Shown here: piece by piece, positions 1 through 8,938 of the stretch
Numbering within the stretch: the first letter of the stretch is position 1
Layout of the letters: every line of letters starts with the position of its first letter
From: CAZZKG01 sp964654825
GTDB lineage: Bacteria > Gemmatimonadota > CAZMKB01
DNA: 64,000 bases
Direction: 5' to 3'
Assembly (NCBI GenBank): GCA_964654825.1
Contig: CAZZKG010000003.1
Span: 1 to 64,000, forward strand
Program-made: the position numbers and the translations under genes
Notes under the pieces: generated by a model
Seen by the model: only the letters and a program-made list of their open reading frames with translations
Databases searched by the model: none
What the model was told of the DNA's origin: nothing

Positions 1-394
1 TCTGCAGAACGCGGAAGAACTTGCCAACTCCTCCAGAACAACTTCCAAGTTCTTGTCAGATATGGTGATAGGTGATCGATGGCCGCCAGTGAAGTTCTTC
101 CCCCGTACCCCGCCGCGGAACTAAAAAAAACTTGACATGGATTGACTCTCATGGTAGTATAATCGGCGAGGGTCAATACGAGATATATCGGCTTTTGCTG
201 CTCACCACGTACAATCGTTTACATTTTCTATAGACCGTTGTATAGACTGTGGTAAGGTAATCACTACACCGATTTCAACTTGTCGCGATTTACCCTGCCG
301 CCGAAGGAGACAGTGTAACAACCTCGCAAACCCGGCTGCTGCCCTTCGAGCGGATCACACATACATTCTCAGAACCCTTCACAGAGGAGGTCTC
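1..394. other. Left-edge region without an assignable gene
   Basis: All three plus frames are open at the window edge. One of them stays open until a TAA at 122-124, so the end of a gene starting outside the window is possible, but its residues match no family I know. The words GGAAGAACTT (13-22) and AAGTTCTTCC (92-101) form a perfect 10-base inverted repeat, and AAGTTCTT occurs again at 47-54. The rest, from about 165 to 394, is a long leader for the following gene with nothing else recognisable. Confidence 0.4.
132..160 (+). promoter_or_regulatory. Sigma-70-type promoter
   Basis: TTGACA at 132-137 is followed after 17 bases by TAGTAT (155-160). A better −10 word, TATAAT at 158-163, lies 20 bases from the −35. 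It would drive the secreted phosphodiesterase-fold gene at 395 through a leader of about 230 bases. Confidence 0.55.
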
Positions 395-2446
395 ATGGAC
401 CGTCCACTAGCCCGTCGAATCGTACCTGTCCTCGTCGCCCTCCTGTCCCTCACTCTGATTGCACCGCTTCCAGGATATCAGACGGAGAACGTTGTCCTGA
501 TAAGTGTGGACGGGACTCGTGACCAGGAGGCATTCTCCTACCCGTTCCAGGGTGGGGAGGATCATCCGTACATGCCGTTCATCTGGAACACGTTAAAACC
601 TCAGGGCACGGCTTACATGGAGATGTATAACGTGTTCTGCACATTCACTTCTCCCGGCCATTCAACGATACTCACCGGTTCCTGGCAGATGTTCCCGAAT
701 ATCTGGGCCAGTGGTGAGTGGTTTCAGGTCCGGGCGTGGGATCCAACTATTTTCGAATATGCGAGGAAGCAGCTCGGTGTGCCTCAATCCGAGACCTGGT
801 GTGTCGTCGGAAAGAAGAACTGTCTCGAGACGAACTGGAGCATCCATCCCGAATATGGTGAAGCATTTGCGGCCAACCTTATACAGGAGCCGAGCGGACC
901 CGTCACTCTCGACACCGACTCAATCACGGTTGATGAGGTGATGAATGTGATCGACACCGATCATCCGTCATTACTCTTTGTTAACCTCCAGGGTGTCGAT
1001 GCCCTGGGTCACTACGGGGATTACGGCCTTTACACCGAAGCGATTCAGCTCGCCGACAGGGCGGTCGAGCGGGTCTGGGAGCGGATCCAGAGTGACCCCT
1101 ACTACATCGGAAATACCACCTTCATCGTGACAACGGATCACGGACGTCACGATGACAGCCACGGCGGCTTCGAGAATCACGGCGGTATCTGTCCCGGCTG
1201 TCAGCACGTGATGTTTGTGATGGTGGGGCCAGACACTCCCGCAGGGATCGAGGAAACCAGATCCTGTTACCAGGTCGACATAGCACCGACTATCGGAGAG
1301 CTGTATGGATTCGATACGCCTTTCGCCGATGGCCAGGTTCTCCGGGAGGCGATCACCGGTTACGCGGGAGAGGACCACCTGCTGATGAAAGACCCGGCCA
1401 CCGACGTATATGATGGTAATGTCTTTGTCACATGGTCGGACAATCACACGGGGAATGACGAAATCTATTTCCTCGCTTCCCTCGATGGGGGAGATACGTT
1501 CGGCGACACCATCCCGATCAGTCAGAGCGGGGTCGCTGCGATACAGCCCGCAATCACGGTTGATGATAACGGCGTGCACGTGATATGGCTCGATTTTCGC
1601 CAGGGTATCTGGGAGCTCTACTACAGAAAGAGCGAAGATCTCGGCAGCACCTGGCTCGATGAACGAAAGCTGGCCTCGAGTATCATGGAAGATGAGAACG
1701 GCGAGGGCCACGCCGGACTGTGGGAGCCCTTCATCGTGGCTGAGCGTGGGGGCAGCATGATCGCGGTGTCCGCACCTCCCGTCACGGTGGCCGCGCTCAT
1801 CTCTCTCGACGGGGGAGACACATGGGACTTCGAACTCGTCGACAACTCCGCCTACTTCCCGGTCAATGTCAACGGATGCCGCCTGGGTGCCAACTCTGGC
1901 ATCACCTGGAGCGACCAGGCCTGGAGCTGGTCCGGTTCCCGGAACTGGGAGATCTTCTATAAACGCAGCGGCAGTCTCGGTCATGGGTGGGGCACCAGGA
2001 GACGCCTATCACGGAACACCTCCTACTCGATATATCCCAACATCGACTCGAACGGCAACCGGCGCCTCGGGATCGCCTGGGCCGACCTCGAGTCCGGGAT
2101 CTTCCAGATACAGTTCCGGAAGAGCTACAACAGGGGCAATTCCTGGTATTCGAGGAATATCGTCTCTGACAGTCCGGTCGGCGCCTGGCAGCCGGACCTC
2201 GCCTGGAGCAGGAACAGCAGTGACGTGCACCTGGTCTGGTCGGATTACCGTGACGGTGAGGGTGAGCTATACTACAGTTATTACAACGGGAGCAGCTGGT
2301 CGATTGAGGAAAGGCTGACATATGCCAGCGGATCGGTGAACAAGCCATGCTTCGCTATCGATGAGAACGGGAACGCGTTCATCGTCTGGGAGGAGATCGC
2401 TGCTTCAGGCACCTCGATGGGTATGGGACAACTCGTATCGCCGTAA
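395..2446 (+). CDS. Secreted phosphodiesterase/alkaline-phosphatase-fold protein with BNR-like repeats
   Basis: The first 27 residues form a signal peptide, so the protein is exported. Residues about 32-340 look like the type I phosphodiesterase/nucleotide pyrophosphatase family: a metal-binding LISVDGTRD (Asp39), a TSPGHSTILTG segment whose Thr85 sits at the nucleophile position, and a late TTDHGRHDD metal motif near residue 247. From about residue 345 to the end there are some five repeats of the form YY-x-x-S-x-D-x-G-x-x-W, as in BNR/sialidase beta-propellers. The hydrolase half should cleave phosphodiester or phosphomonoester bonds outside the cytoplasm; the propeller half probably binds substrate or glycan. 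An AGAGGAGG ribosome site precedes the ATG. The gene converges with the oxidase operon. The substrate cannot be read from sequence. Confidence 0.8.
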   Translation: MDRPLARRIVPVLVALLSLTLIAPLPGYQTENVVLISVDGTRDQEAFSYPFQGGEDHPYMPFIWNTLKPQGTAYMEMYNVFCTFTSPGHSTILTGSWQMFPNIWASGEWFQVRAWDPTIFEYARKQLGVPQSETWCVVGKKNCLETNWSIHPEYGEAFAANLIQEPSGPVTLDTDSITVDEVMNVIDTDHPSLLFVNLQGVDALGHYGDYGLYTEAIQLADRAVERVWERIQSDPYYIGNTTFIVTTDHGRHDDSHGGFENHGGICPGCQHVMFVMVGPDTPAGIEETRSCYQVDIAPTIGELYGFDTPFADGQVLREAITGYAGEDHLLMKDPATDVYDGNVFVTWSDNHTGNDEIYFLASLDGGDTFGDTIPISQSGVAAIQPAITVDDNGVHVIWLDFRQGIWELYYRKSEDLGSTWLDERKLASSIMEDENGEGHAGLWEPFIVAERGGSMIAVSAPPVTVAALISLDGGDTWDFELVDNSAYFPVNVNGCRLGANSGITWSDQAWSWSGSRNWEIFYKRSGSLGHGWGTRRRLSRNTSYSIYPNIDSNGNRRLGIAWADLESGIFQIQFRKSYNRGNSWYSRNIVSDSPVGAWQPDLAWSRNSSDVHLVWSDYRDGEGELYYSYYNGSSWSIEERLTYASGSVNKPCFAIDENGNAFIVWEEIAASGTSMGMGQLVSP

Positions 2447-2556
2447 AGTTCGTTTGTAACCGGGTAACAACTTCACACGAAGCGTGGGAGAATGACGTGC
2501 GCCCGGCAGGGATCATAGCTCGAAAAATCGTCGTCTTCTGTGGACAGATGTGAGGG

Positions 2557-3420
2557 TCAGCCGAGTATACTGTCTATGGACAGGAGAAGAAGCACAAGAA
2601 GAGCGTAAGCGTTGATCTCGAGGAAGGCTTTTCTGAAAACGGGTGACTGATCCTCTGATTTCAGAAACTTCGCGGCGTCGTGGGTGAGCCAGAGGGCGGC
2701 GGCGAAGAGGCAGATGATGATGACCCGTGAGGTGAGGGGTACGAATAACGGCAGGATCAAAGAGGAGACGGCGGTCGCGATGATCCAGAGTGAGAGGATA
2801 TGTTTGAGCTGCCGTACCGTAAACACATCTGTTATCAGCGGAAGACCGGCTTTCCCATAATCGTCCTGGTACCTGAGAAGGATGATCAGGAAATGTGGAA
2901 CCTGCCATATAAAAAGAAAAGCGGCAATTGCAATGATACGTGAGTCTCCGATAAACCCGCCCGCTGCTGTCCAGCCAGCCACAGGAGGAAGTGCCCCGAT
3001 GACTGCCCCCGGCAGAAAAGCGAAAGCGCTCTTCCTCTTGTGGTAAGTGTAAACCCCATTGTACAGGACCATTGCGGTGAATCCGATAATGAGTGCGGGG
3101 ACACTGCTTCTGGTGTAGAGGACCGCGCCGCCCGAACATATCAGTAAGAGAGAGAAAACAAGGGCGGTTCGGGAAGCTATTTCGCCGGATGCGACGGGCC
3201 TTCTCTTCGTCCGCTCCATCAGCGCGTCGATTTGCCTGTCCTGATACTGGTTCAGGGATGCCGCCCCGCTGGCGAGCAGGAAGATCCCAGCCGCCGTCGG
3301 AAGCAGTCCGTCCATGGGACCGCCGGAGGCGAGCACGAAACCTGTGATGGTGGACATGGTGATGAGGAGTGGTATCCCCGGTTTGGTCAGCCGGACCAGA
3401 GCTTTGATCGATCTCATCAT
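2557..3420 (-). CDS. ctaB: Protoheme IX farnesyltransferase (heme O synthase)
   Basis: This membrane enzyme of the UbiA prenyltransferase family transfers a farnesyl group from farnesyl diphosphate to heme B, giving heme O for the oxidase encoded upstream. At 287 residues it has the usual length. It carries the first Asp-rich motif NQYQDRQIDALMERTKRRP and a second DDYGKAGLPL motif, with about eight hydrophobic segments. It is the last gene of the run that begins with sco, 11 bases after the subunit II stop. Heme A synthase (ctaA), needed to complete heme A, is not in the window. Confidence 0.95.
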   Translation of the reverse strand: MMRSIKALVRLTKPGIPLLITMSTITGFVLASGGPMDGLLPTAAGIFLLASGAASLNQYQDRQIDALMERTKRRPVASGEIASRTALVFSLLLICSGGAVLYTRSSVPALIIGFTAMVLYNGVYTYHKRKSAFAFLPGAVIGALPPVAGWTAAGGFIGDSRIIAIAAFLFIWQVPHFLIILLRYQDDYGKAGLPLITDVFTVRQLKHILSLWIIATAVSSLILPLFVPLTSRVIIICLFAAALWLTHDAAKFLKSEDQSPVFRKAFLEINAYALLVLLLLSIDSILG

Positions 3421-3431
3421 GTGTGCGTGCT

Positions 3432-4355
3432 CTACTCGATTTCCTTGATGTACTGGATCAGGGTGTCCAGTTCTTCTTCGGTCAACATATCACCCTGTGG
3501 CGGCATGATAGGAGGGAAGTCCTTGACAACGTCCGCACTCGGCTCGAGGATCGATCTGCGGAGGTAATCCTCGTCAGTGACGACTTCTCTTTCTTCACCA
3601 TCAGTGATGACCGTCGTCCTCCTTCCGAATATGTTCGACAACGAAGGCCCAACCAGAGGAGATCCGTCCGTCGAGTGACAGGCGATGCAGCCCTTCGACT
3701 GCAGAAGAAGGGCACCCTGTGGACCGGCTTCCTGTGTCTCGCCTCCGGGGCCCTCCTCAAGATCGTACCATTCGGCAAAATCCTCGGTTGGCAGCACCAC
3801 GACTTTCGAGAGCATAGCCGAGTGCTGGACTCCGCAGTACTCGGCGCAGAAAAGGTCATACGAGCCGGTTTCGGTTGGTGTAAACCAGAGATGGGTTTCC
3901 ATACCGGGCACGGCATCTTCTTTGATCCTGAAGGCCGGGATAAAAAGACTGTGGATGACGTCCGTCGAGCCGAGAGCGAGCTTGACCGGCTGGTTCAGGG
4001 GAACGAACAGCGTATCGTCCGACTTCCCATTTTCATACTCGAACAACCATGACCACATTCGTGCCGTTACTTTGACAACCATGGTGTTTTCGGGGACCGT
4101 TCTCATCAGATCGAAGCCTTTCCAGCCATAGTAGAACATGATCAGTACGAGGATGGTGGGAATAACCGTCCAGATCACTTCGAGTAAAACGTTGCTCTTG
4201 ATCTGGGTAGGAGTCGGATTCCTCTTCCGGCTGTACTTGATGACGAAGAAAATCATGAGAAAGGTAATGAGACATAGCAGCACGACACTGATCGATACAA
4301 TGACCAAAAATGCCAGGTCGACTTCGTCAGCGATATTTGAAGCTCCACCGAACAT
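3432..4355 (-). CDS. ctaC: Cytochrome c oxidase subunit II with fused cytochrome c domain (caa3-type)
   Basis: Subunit II receives electrons through its CuA centre and passes them to subunit I. Two N-terminal transmembrane helices (about residues 12-35 and 53-72) precede the cupredoxin domain. The CuA ligands are complete: the His of DVIHSLF, then CAEYCGVQHSAM supplying Cys, Glu, Cys, His and Met. A C-terminal extension holds a heme c site, CIACH, with a candidate axial Met in IMPPQ. This fusion defines the caa3 class, which takes electrons directly from a soluble or membrane cytochrome c or from a high-potential iron-sulfur protein. At 307 residues it has the length of fused forms. Confidence 0.96.
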   Translation of the reverse strand: MFGGASNIADEVDLAFLVIVSISVVLLCLITFLMIFFVIKYSRKRNPTPTQIKSNVLLEVIWTVIPTILVLIMFYYGWKGFDLMRTVPENTMVVKVTARMWSWLFEYENGKSDDTLFVPLNQPVKLALGSTDVIHSLFIPAFRIKEDAVPGMETHLWFTPTETGSYDLFCAEYCGVQHSAMLSKVVVLPTEDFAEWYDLEEGPGGETQEAGPQGALLLQSKGCIACHSTDGSPLVGPSLSNIFGRRTTVITDGEEREVVTDEDYLRRSILEPSADVVKDFPPIMPPQGDMLTEEELDTLIQYIKEIE

Positions 4356-4364
4356 CCGTCACCT

Positions 4365-4655
4365 TCACCTGAATACGATATCGATAAAAGTGAACCCGAT
4401 TATAACCGTGATCGTCGCGATGGCAACAAGCAGGATCACTCTGAACAGCCCTTCCTCGTATTTGAGATGCATGAAGTACCAGAGAACCAGGCCGGATTTG
4501 ATCGAGGCAATGATCAAGGCCACCACGATGCTTATCCTGCCGAGGTTCATGCCCGCTATCGTCACCGTGATACCGGTGAGTACTATGAGGCCGATCCACA
4601 CCAGCACGTACGTGCTGTAACCCACGATATGCTGATTTTCAACTTTCTGATCCAT
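4365..4655 (-). CDS. ctaF: Cytochrome c oxidase subunit IV (prokaryotic type)
   Basis: This small membrane subunit of 96 residues has three hydrophobic segments and the family signature IKSGLVLWYFMHLK in the middle. It belongs to the prokaryotic cytochrome oxidase subunit IV family, thought to help assemble or stabilise the complex; it has no cofactor. It lies between subunits III and II with 9-10 base gaps, so it is co-transcribed with them. The symbol follows Bacillus caa3 usage. Confidence 0.88.
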   Translation of the reverse strand: MDQKVENQHIVGYSTYVLVWIGLIVLTGITVTIAGMNLGRISIVVALIIASIKSGLVLWYFMHLKYEEGLFRVILLVAIATITVIIGFTFIDIVFR

Positions 4656-4665
4656 CGAGTCTCCA

Positions 4666-5286
4666 TCATGTTATCAGATAGAAGAGTGGAAACAGGTAAA
4701 TCCAGATGATGTCCACGAGGTGCCAGTAGAGCCCCGAATTCTCCAGTTTCACATAATCATGCCGGTCGATCTTCCCCGCACAAACAAGATACCCCATCAC
4801 CGAAAGGAGTATGGCGCCAACCAGGACGTGGAGGCCGTGTAACCCGGTCATCACGAAGTAGAGACCATAGAAAAGCACGGTTCCTTTGTCGCGGGCGATC
4901 AGTTCCGGTGATCCGGGATAGATCCCGTGGTGGATCTTCGCGCCCCACTCGACATACTTGTTCACCAGGAACAGGATGGCAAGCAGCACCGTTACAGCAA
5001 TGAGTATGCCCGCGAGTCGATTGTTCCCCTTCTTGACTGCCGAGATCGAAAGCGCCACGCTCAGGCTGCTCGAAATCAGTATCAGAGTGTTCACCGTCCC
5101 GATCGTGACATTGAGCTCTTCCGCCGCCAGGTGAAAACTGTCGAAGTGCTGCGCCCGATACACGGAGTAGATGAGGAACATGGCTCCGAAGAGGAGAATC
5201 TCCGTGAGGAGAAACAGCCACATACCCACTTTTGATCCCGTGTAATCCCTGTGCTCATCATTTTGGGAGTTCAATCGATCTTTCAT
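4666..5286 (-). CDS. ctaE: Cytochrome c oxidase subunit III
   Basis: Heme-copper oxidase subunit III, a membrane protein without cofactors that stabilises subunit I and its proton uptake. The 206 residues show five hydrophobic segments, the short form found in caa3 oxidases. Typical stretches are GMWLFLLTEILLFGAMF near the start, HGLHVLVGAILL, and YWHLVDIIWIYLFPLFYL at the end. The start codon lies just past the subunit I stop, so translation of the two is coupled. Confidence 0.95.
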   Translation of the reverse strand: MKDRLNSQNDEHRDYTGSKVGMWLFLLTEILLFGAMFLIYSVYRAQHFDSFHLAAEELNVTIGTVNTLILISSSLSVALSISAVKKGNNRLAGILIAVTVLLAILFLVNKYVEWGAKIHHGIYPGSPELIARDKGTVLFYGLYFVMTGLHGLHVLVGAILLSVMGYLVCAGKIDRHDYVKLENSGLYWHLVDIIWIYLFPLFYLIT

Positions 5287-5287
5287 G

Positions 5288-6910
5288 CTATATCAGCTTG
5301 TCAAACTCATACGGACCATGATCCACACGGGGTATCTCGTCGAAGTTCTCCGGGGGAGGTGGCGATGCTATCTGCCATTCGAGCGTCGTACCACCCCACG
5401 GATTACCGGGTGCTCTCTCGCCCTTTCTCATCGATCTCAGGAGATTGGTGATCATCAGGATCAGACCGAGCGCGAGGATCCAGGAGCCGATCGTCGACAC
5501 CACATGGCCCGTCTGGAACTGTGGAAGGTAGTCGTAGTATCTCCGGGGCATACCCATCCAGCCTATCACGAACAGCGGGAAGTAGAGCGTGTTGAACCCG
5601 ATGAAAAGTACCAGCCAGGCCAGTTTCGCCCGCCTCTCGTTGTACATCCTACCGAACATCTTGGGAAACCAGTGATGGATCGCACCGAAGAAGGCGAAAC
5701 CGACACCACCGAACATTGTATAGTGGAAATGAGCTACGATAAAATAGGTGTCGTGAAGGTGAACATCCGTTGCGAGTGACCCGATGATGAGACCCGTAAG
5801 ACCGCCTATACTGAACAGAAATATGAACGAGAGAGCATACAGAAGCGGTGTCCCGAGCTCGATGGATCCTTTGTACAGGGTGGCCACCCAGTTGAAGGTC
5901 TTCACTCCACTGGGAACGGCGACGAGAAATGTGAGCAGCGAGAATATCCACCGCGCAGTGTCACTCATCCCGCTTGTGTACATGTGATGTCCCCAGACGA
6001 GATACCCCACGAAGGCGATGGCCATGCTCGAGAATGCGATCGCTTTGTATCCGAAGATGGTCCTCCTCGAGAATACCGGTATGATCTCGGAAATCACACC
6101 CATGGCCGGAATGATCATGATGTACACTGCAGGGTGTGAGTAGATCCAGAACAGGTGCTGGTAGAGTAGCGGGTCACCCCCCAGTGCGGGATCGAAAAAG
6201 CCTATCCCGAAGAATCTCTCGAATATGACCAGAAGAAGAGTTATGCCGACGATCGGAGTGGCGAGGACCTGGATCCACGCGGTCGCATAGAGAGCCCAGA
6301 CGAAGAGCGGCATACGAAACCAGCTCATACCCGGGGCTCTCATCCGATGGATCGTCGTAATGAAATTGAGCCCGGTAAGGATGGATGAAATACCGATCAC
6401 GAACGCGGCGAAGACGGCAAGTGACACATTTGTCCCGGTGTGCAGGCTGTAAGGGGCATAAAAAGTCCACCCCGTGTCGGGTGGACCGCCGCCGGTGAAC
6501 AGTGCCAGAACGGCAAGAACGGCGCCTGTCATATAAACCCACCATGAAAGGAGATTGAGCCTCGGAAACGCGACGTCTTTTGCACCGATCAGAATCGGCA
6601 GGAAGAAATTGCCGAACACGGCCGGTAATCCCGGTATGATGAACAGAAAAATCATTATCACCCCGTGAAGGGTGAACAGGGAGTTGTACTGCTGGGCACT
6701 CACGATGGTCTGGCCGGGTGTGAGCTGCTCGAGTCTCATCAGGATTCCGAGGAGAACCCCGATTCCGAAGAAGGACAGGAGGGATGTGAGATAGAGCAGG
6801 CCGATCCGCTTGTGGTTCGTGGAAAAAATCCAGGCCCGGACCCCCCGGTACTTGCCCGGTTCATCCAGATAGCTTATTCCGGTATCGATGGTCGTAGCTT
6901 CATCCGCCAT
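5288..6910 (-). CDS. ctaD: Cytochrome c oxidase subunit I, A2-type
   Basis: This is the catalytic subunit that reduces oxygen to water and pumps protons. It has 540 residues and twelve predicted helices. Heme a ligand His82 lies in TLHGVIM, and CuB ligands are His259 and His308/His309. Tyr263 is placed to form the His-Tyr cross-link in HPAVY, and the late heme pair is in IVAHFHYTM. The residue after HP is Ala261, not the Glu of the D-channel; instead Tyr257-Ser258 precede it (IYSHPAVYI). That YS pattern defines the A2 class of heme-copper oxidases, as in Rhodothermus marinus caa3. It follows sco by 10 bases. Confidence 0.97.
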   Translation of the reverse strand: MADEATTIDTGISYLDEPGKYRGVRAWIFSTNHKRIGLLYLTSLLSFFGIGVLLGILMRLEQLTPGQTIVSAQQYNSLFTLHGVIMIFLFIIPGLPAVFGNFFLPILIGAKDVAFPRLNLLSWWVYMTGAVLAVLALFTGGGPPDTGWTFYAPYSLHTGTNVSLAVFAAFVIGISSILTGLNFITTIHRMRAPGMSWFRMPLFVWALYATAWIQVLATPIVGITLLLVIFERFFGIGFFDPALGGDPLLYQHLFWIYSHPAVYIMIIPAMGVISEIIPVFSRRTIFGYKAIAFSSMAIAFVGYLVWGHHMYTSGMSDTARWIFSLLTFLVAVPSGVKTFNWVATLYKGSIELGTPLLYALSFIFLFSIGGLTGLIIGSLATDVHLHDTYFIVAHFHYTMFGGVGFAFFGAIHHWFPKMFGRMYNERRAKLAWLVLFIGFNTLYFPLFVIGWMGMPRRYYDYLPQFQTGHVVSTIGSWILALGLILMITNLLRSMRKGERAPGNPWGGTTLEWQIASPPPPENFDEIPRVDHGPYEFDKLI

Positions 6911-6920
6911 ATCTGTTTTC

Positions 6921-7757
6921 TCACTCCTTCACTTTTTTTCTTCCGCCGAAGATGAGGAAGGAGATGAACACGCCTGCGAAGAAGAGGATGACGGTACCGC
7001 TCACCTTCAGAATATTGAACACGTAGCGTCTCCCCTCGGGATCGTAACTGAAGCAGTATAGGAGTACCTTACTGATCGTGGGGCCGGTTCTCCCTTGCGA
7101 TGCCTCGAGAAGCGCCATCTTGATCTCGAAAGGGAGAAAAGTAATGCCGTTGACGTACCGTGCAACTTTTCCTTCTGGGGAGAGCACAATGAGGCTGGCG
7201 GTGTGGAGAAAGTCCTTCCCTTCCTTCCTGTATCTGAAGCCGACGGCATCTGTGAGTGTTGCGATACTGGTGCTGTCACCGGTCAGAAAGCGCCACCCTT
7301 CTGCCGGAAAATCGGTCGAGCCGATGGCTTTCAGGTAATTCACCTTTTTGTCACGGGCCAGATCAGAGGACTCGGTCGGGTCGAAACTCACGGTGAGCAC
7401 CAGGAAATCCTTCGTCGGGTCGAGGTCCAGCTTGGAGAGCACTTCGGCGATCCCGCTCATCAGAGGACTGCAGATCCCGGGGCATCGGTAGTAGACGAGC
7501 GACAGGATCGTCGGCCGATCGATGAGCTCGCCGAGGGTGGTTTCGACTCCAGTCTCGTCACGTAAGATGAGACTCAACGGTACATGGTTGCCCAGCTTCT
7601 CCTCGATACCGATGTCCACAGCTGCTCCCGATTCCTGGGCGAAGCCACCTGCAGAGAATCCGGAAGAGAGAACCGCAAAACCTGCGGCGAAAACCCAGCA
7701 GATACAACGGAAACGAGAGAGAATAGAGCAGTGGATCTCCTTATCTGAGTTAAACAT
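6921..7757 (-). CDS. SCO1/SenC copper chaperone for oxidase assembly
   Basis: A periplasmic thioredoxin-fold protein that delivers copper to the CuA site of subunit II. Visible are a signal peptide ending near FAQ, the copper-binding YRCPGICSPLM (CxxxC) and a conserved His in LHTASLIVL. A C-terminal membrane helix (about residues 250-270) followed by basic residues would anchor it to the membrane, which fits forms found in Bacteroidetes-like groups. The ATG at 7757 is preferred to a GTG at 7760 because GGAG lies 5 bases upstream of it. It heads the oxidase operon. Confidence 0.93.
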   Translation of the reverse strand: MFNSDKEIHCSILSRFRCICWVFAAGFAVLSSGFSAGGFAQESGAAVDIGIEEKLGNHVPLSLILRDETGVETTLGELIDRPTILSLVYYRCPGICSPLMSGIAEVLSKLDLDPTKDFLVLTVSFDPTESSDLARDKKVNYLKAIGSTDFPAEGWRFLTGDSTSIATLTDAVGFRYRKEGKDFLHTASLIVLSPEGKVARYVNGITFLPFEIKMALLEASQGRTGPTISKVLLYCFSYDPEGRRYVFNILKVSGTVILFFAGVFISFLIFGGRKKVKE

Positions 7758-7821
7758 CACGACTCCGTGGCGGATTTTCTCCTTCGGAAAAACGTTTGCG
7801 TGTGGTGTGAAAATTACTGTT

Positions 7822-7850
7822 TAAATAGTATCTATCTCATTCTGTGTCAA
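7822..7850 (-). promoter_or_regulatory. Promoter of the cytochrome oxidase operon
   Basis: On the minus strand TTGACA (7850-7845) is followed after 17 bases by TATTTA (7827-7822). A TACTAT word 14 bases from the −35 is an alternative. The start would lie about 55-60 bases before the sco gene and serve all six oxidase genes. The −10 is weak, so regulation by an activator is possible. Confidence 0.45.
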
Positions 7851-7999
7851 GCTTTGATCCACCGCTGTCGCGGTTCCGGTCGTCCGGCTTTGGCGGAAGT
7901 GTGCCAGATCTAGAACGAGGGTATCACAGGAAGAGGATTTCACCGGTTAATCACGGAAAACACCCTCGCCGGTATCGACTCTGTCAATGAGGGGAGCGG

Positions 8000-8605
8000 T
8001 CATTTCCGGGTGTAGACTATCTCCATCGACTTGTATTCTTTGCCGTCCGGTTGGGTATCGAAGAATTCATCCACATGTTTGTCGCTGCTGATGATTTTCG
8101 TGACTGTGCGCATCGTTTTTGGTTTCCCGGTCAGCGCATCGAGGTATTCACCTTTCCATGTGAGGGTTTTGTTCTCCGCGTTCCAGGTTCCATCACTCGA
8201 CAATATGCCGGTACTCATGTTGTCGAACCAGACCGACACGTATGCTTTCTTCACGTTGTCGTAGCCGCTGTAGCCCACTCCCTCGAACTGCTCTTCGAGC
8301 CACTCCGACTTGACTGTCTCCTTGAGGTAACGTCCCCCCATGACCATTTCGTACTCCGCGCTACCGGTCGATTCCAGTGGTTTTTCACCCGGGGCACTCC
8401 ACCATCGCGAACTGAAATTCCACGATCCGGCGAATTCGGCGAGCATCTGGTGATGTTCATTCGGAACGGCCACCTTCTGCCAAGCCTCCATTTCCGCCGC
8501 CTGCTCAGGTGTCATCTCAGGCTTTTCCTGGGCTGCCACGGGTGCGGCCAACGAAGATGCTCCCAGAATAGCCGCAACAATAAGTACGGTGATAAAGTTT
8601 TTCAT
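8000..8605 (-). CDS. Secreted DUF1579-domain protein
   Basis: A 201-residue protein with a signal peptide (cleavage near AAPVAAQ). Residues about 45-200 resemble DUF1579: it begins with HQMLAEFAGSWNFSSRWW, has a central GGRYLKETVKSEW, and continues with GYSGYDNVKKAYVSVWFDNMSTG. The family folds as a lipocalin-like barrel and has no established function; ligand binding in the periplasm is a guess. A GAGGAGG ribosome site precedes the ATG. It stands alone, minus strand, with no clear promoter. Confidence 0.8.
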   Translation of the reverse strand: MKNFITVLIVAAILGASSLAAPVAAQEKPEMTPEQAAEMEAWQKVAVPNEHHQMLAEFAGSWNFSSRWWSAPGEKPLESTGSAEYEMVMGGRYLKETVKSEWLEEQFEGVGYSGYDNVKKAYVSVWFDNMSTGILSSDGTWNAENKTLTWKGEYLDALTGKPKTMRTVTKIISSDKHVDEFFDTQPDGKEYKSMEIVYTRK

Positions 8606-8938
8606 GAAGTTCCTCCTCTCGAGTGAGATTTCCTTTCAGGTTCTTCCGCTTCGATAAGCCGGGCCGTCGAACACTCACCTCGGATTTAAGAATATTCCTT
8701 CCCGGATGATGTGATATCACGGTCAATGAACACTGAGAAGATACAGAATTGCATGATAAGGATATTAGGATTTCAGAGAACTTTTCGCAAGTGCGGAAAT
8801 AGAAAAATACGGCTCGATTCCTCCTCTTACCGAGCTGTTTTTATTCATCATGAAGAGGACGAGGTCCCGCAGCCCATAATTGCAGCACTGTGTCTCGATT
8901 GTTGATCAAAGTTGTGGTGAGTGGTCACGGCCGAAGTA
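8606..8938. other. Gene-free stretch
   Basis: This lies between two minus-strand genes. Apart from the ribosome site of the DUF1579 gene I see no convincing promoter, hairpin with a T-run, or coding frame. A 64-codon plus-strand frame at 8711-8905 has no ribosome site and unlikely composition. Confidence 0.5.

Noticed and set aside
971..1984. 337-codon minus-strand frame opposite the first gene
   Set aside because: It lies wholly antisense to a gene with clear enzyme motifs and has no ribosome site or recognisable domain.
8711..8905. 64-codon plus-strand frame in a gene-free stretch
   Set aside because: No ribosome site, no hydrophobic or domain pattern; length is expected by chance.
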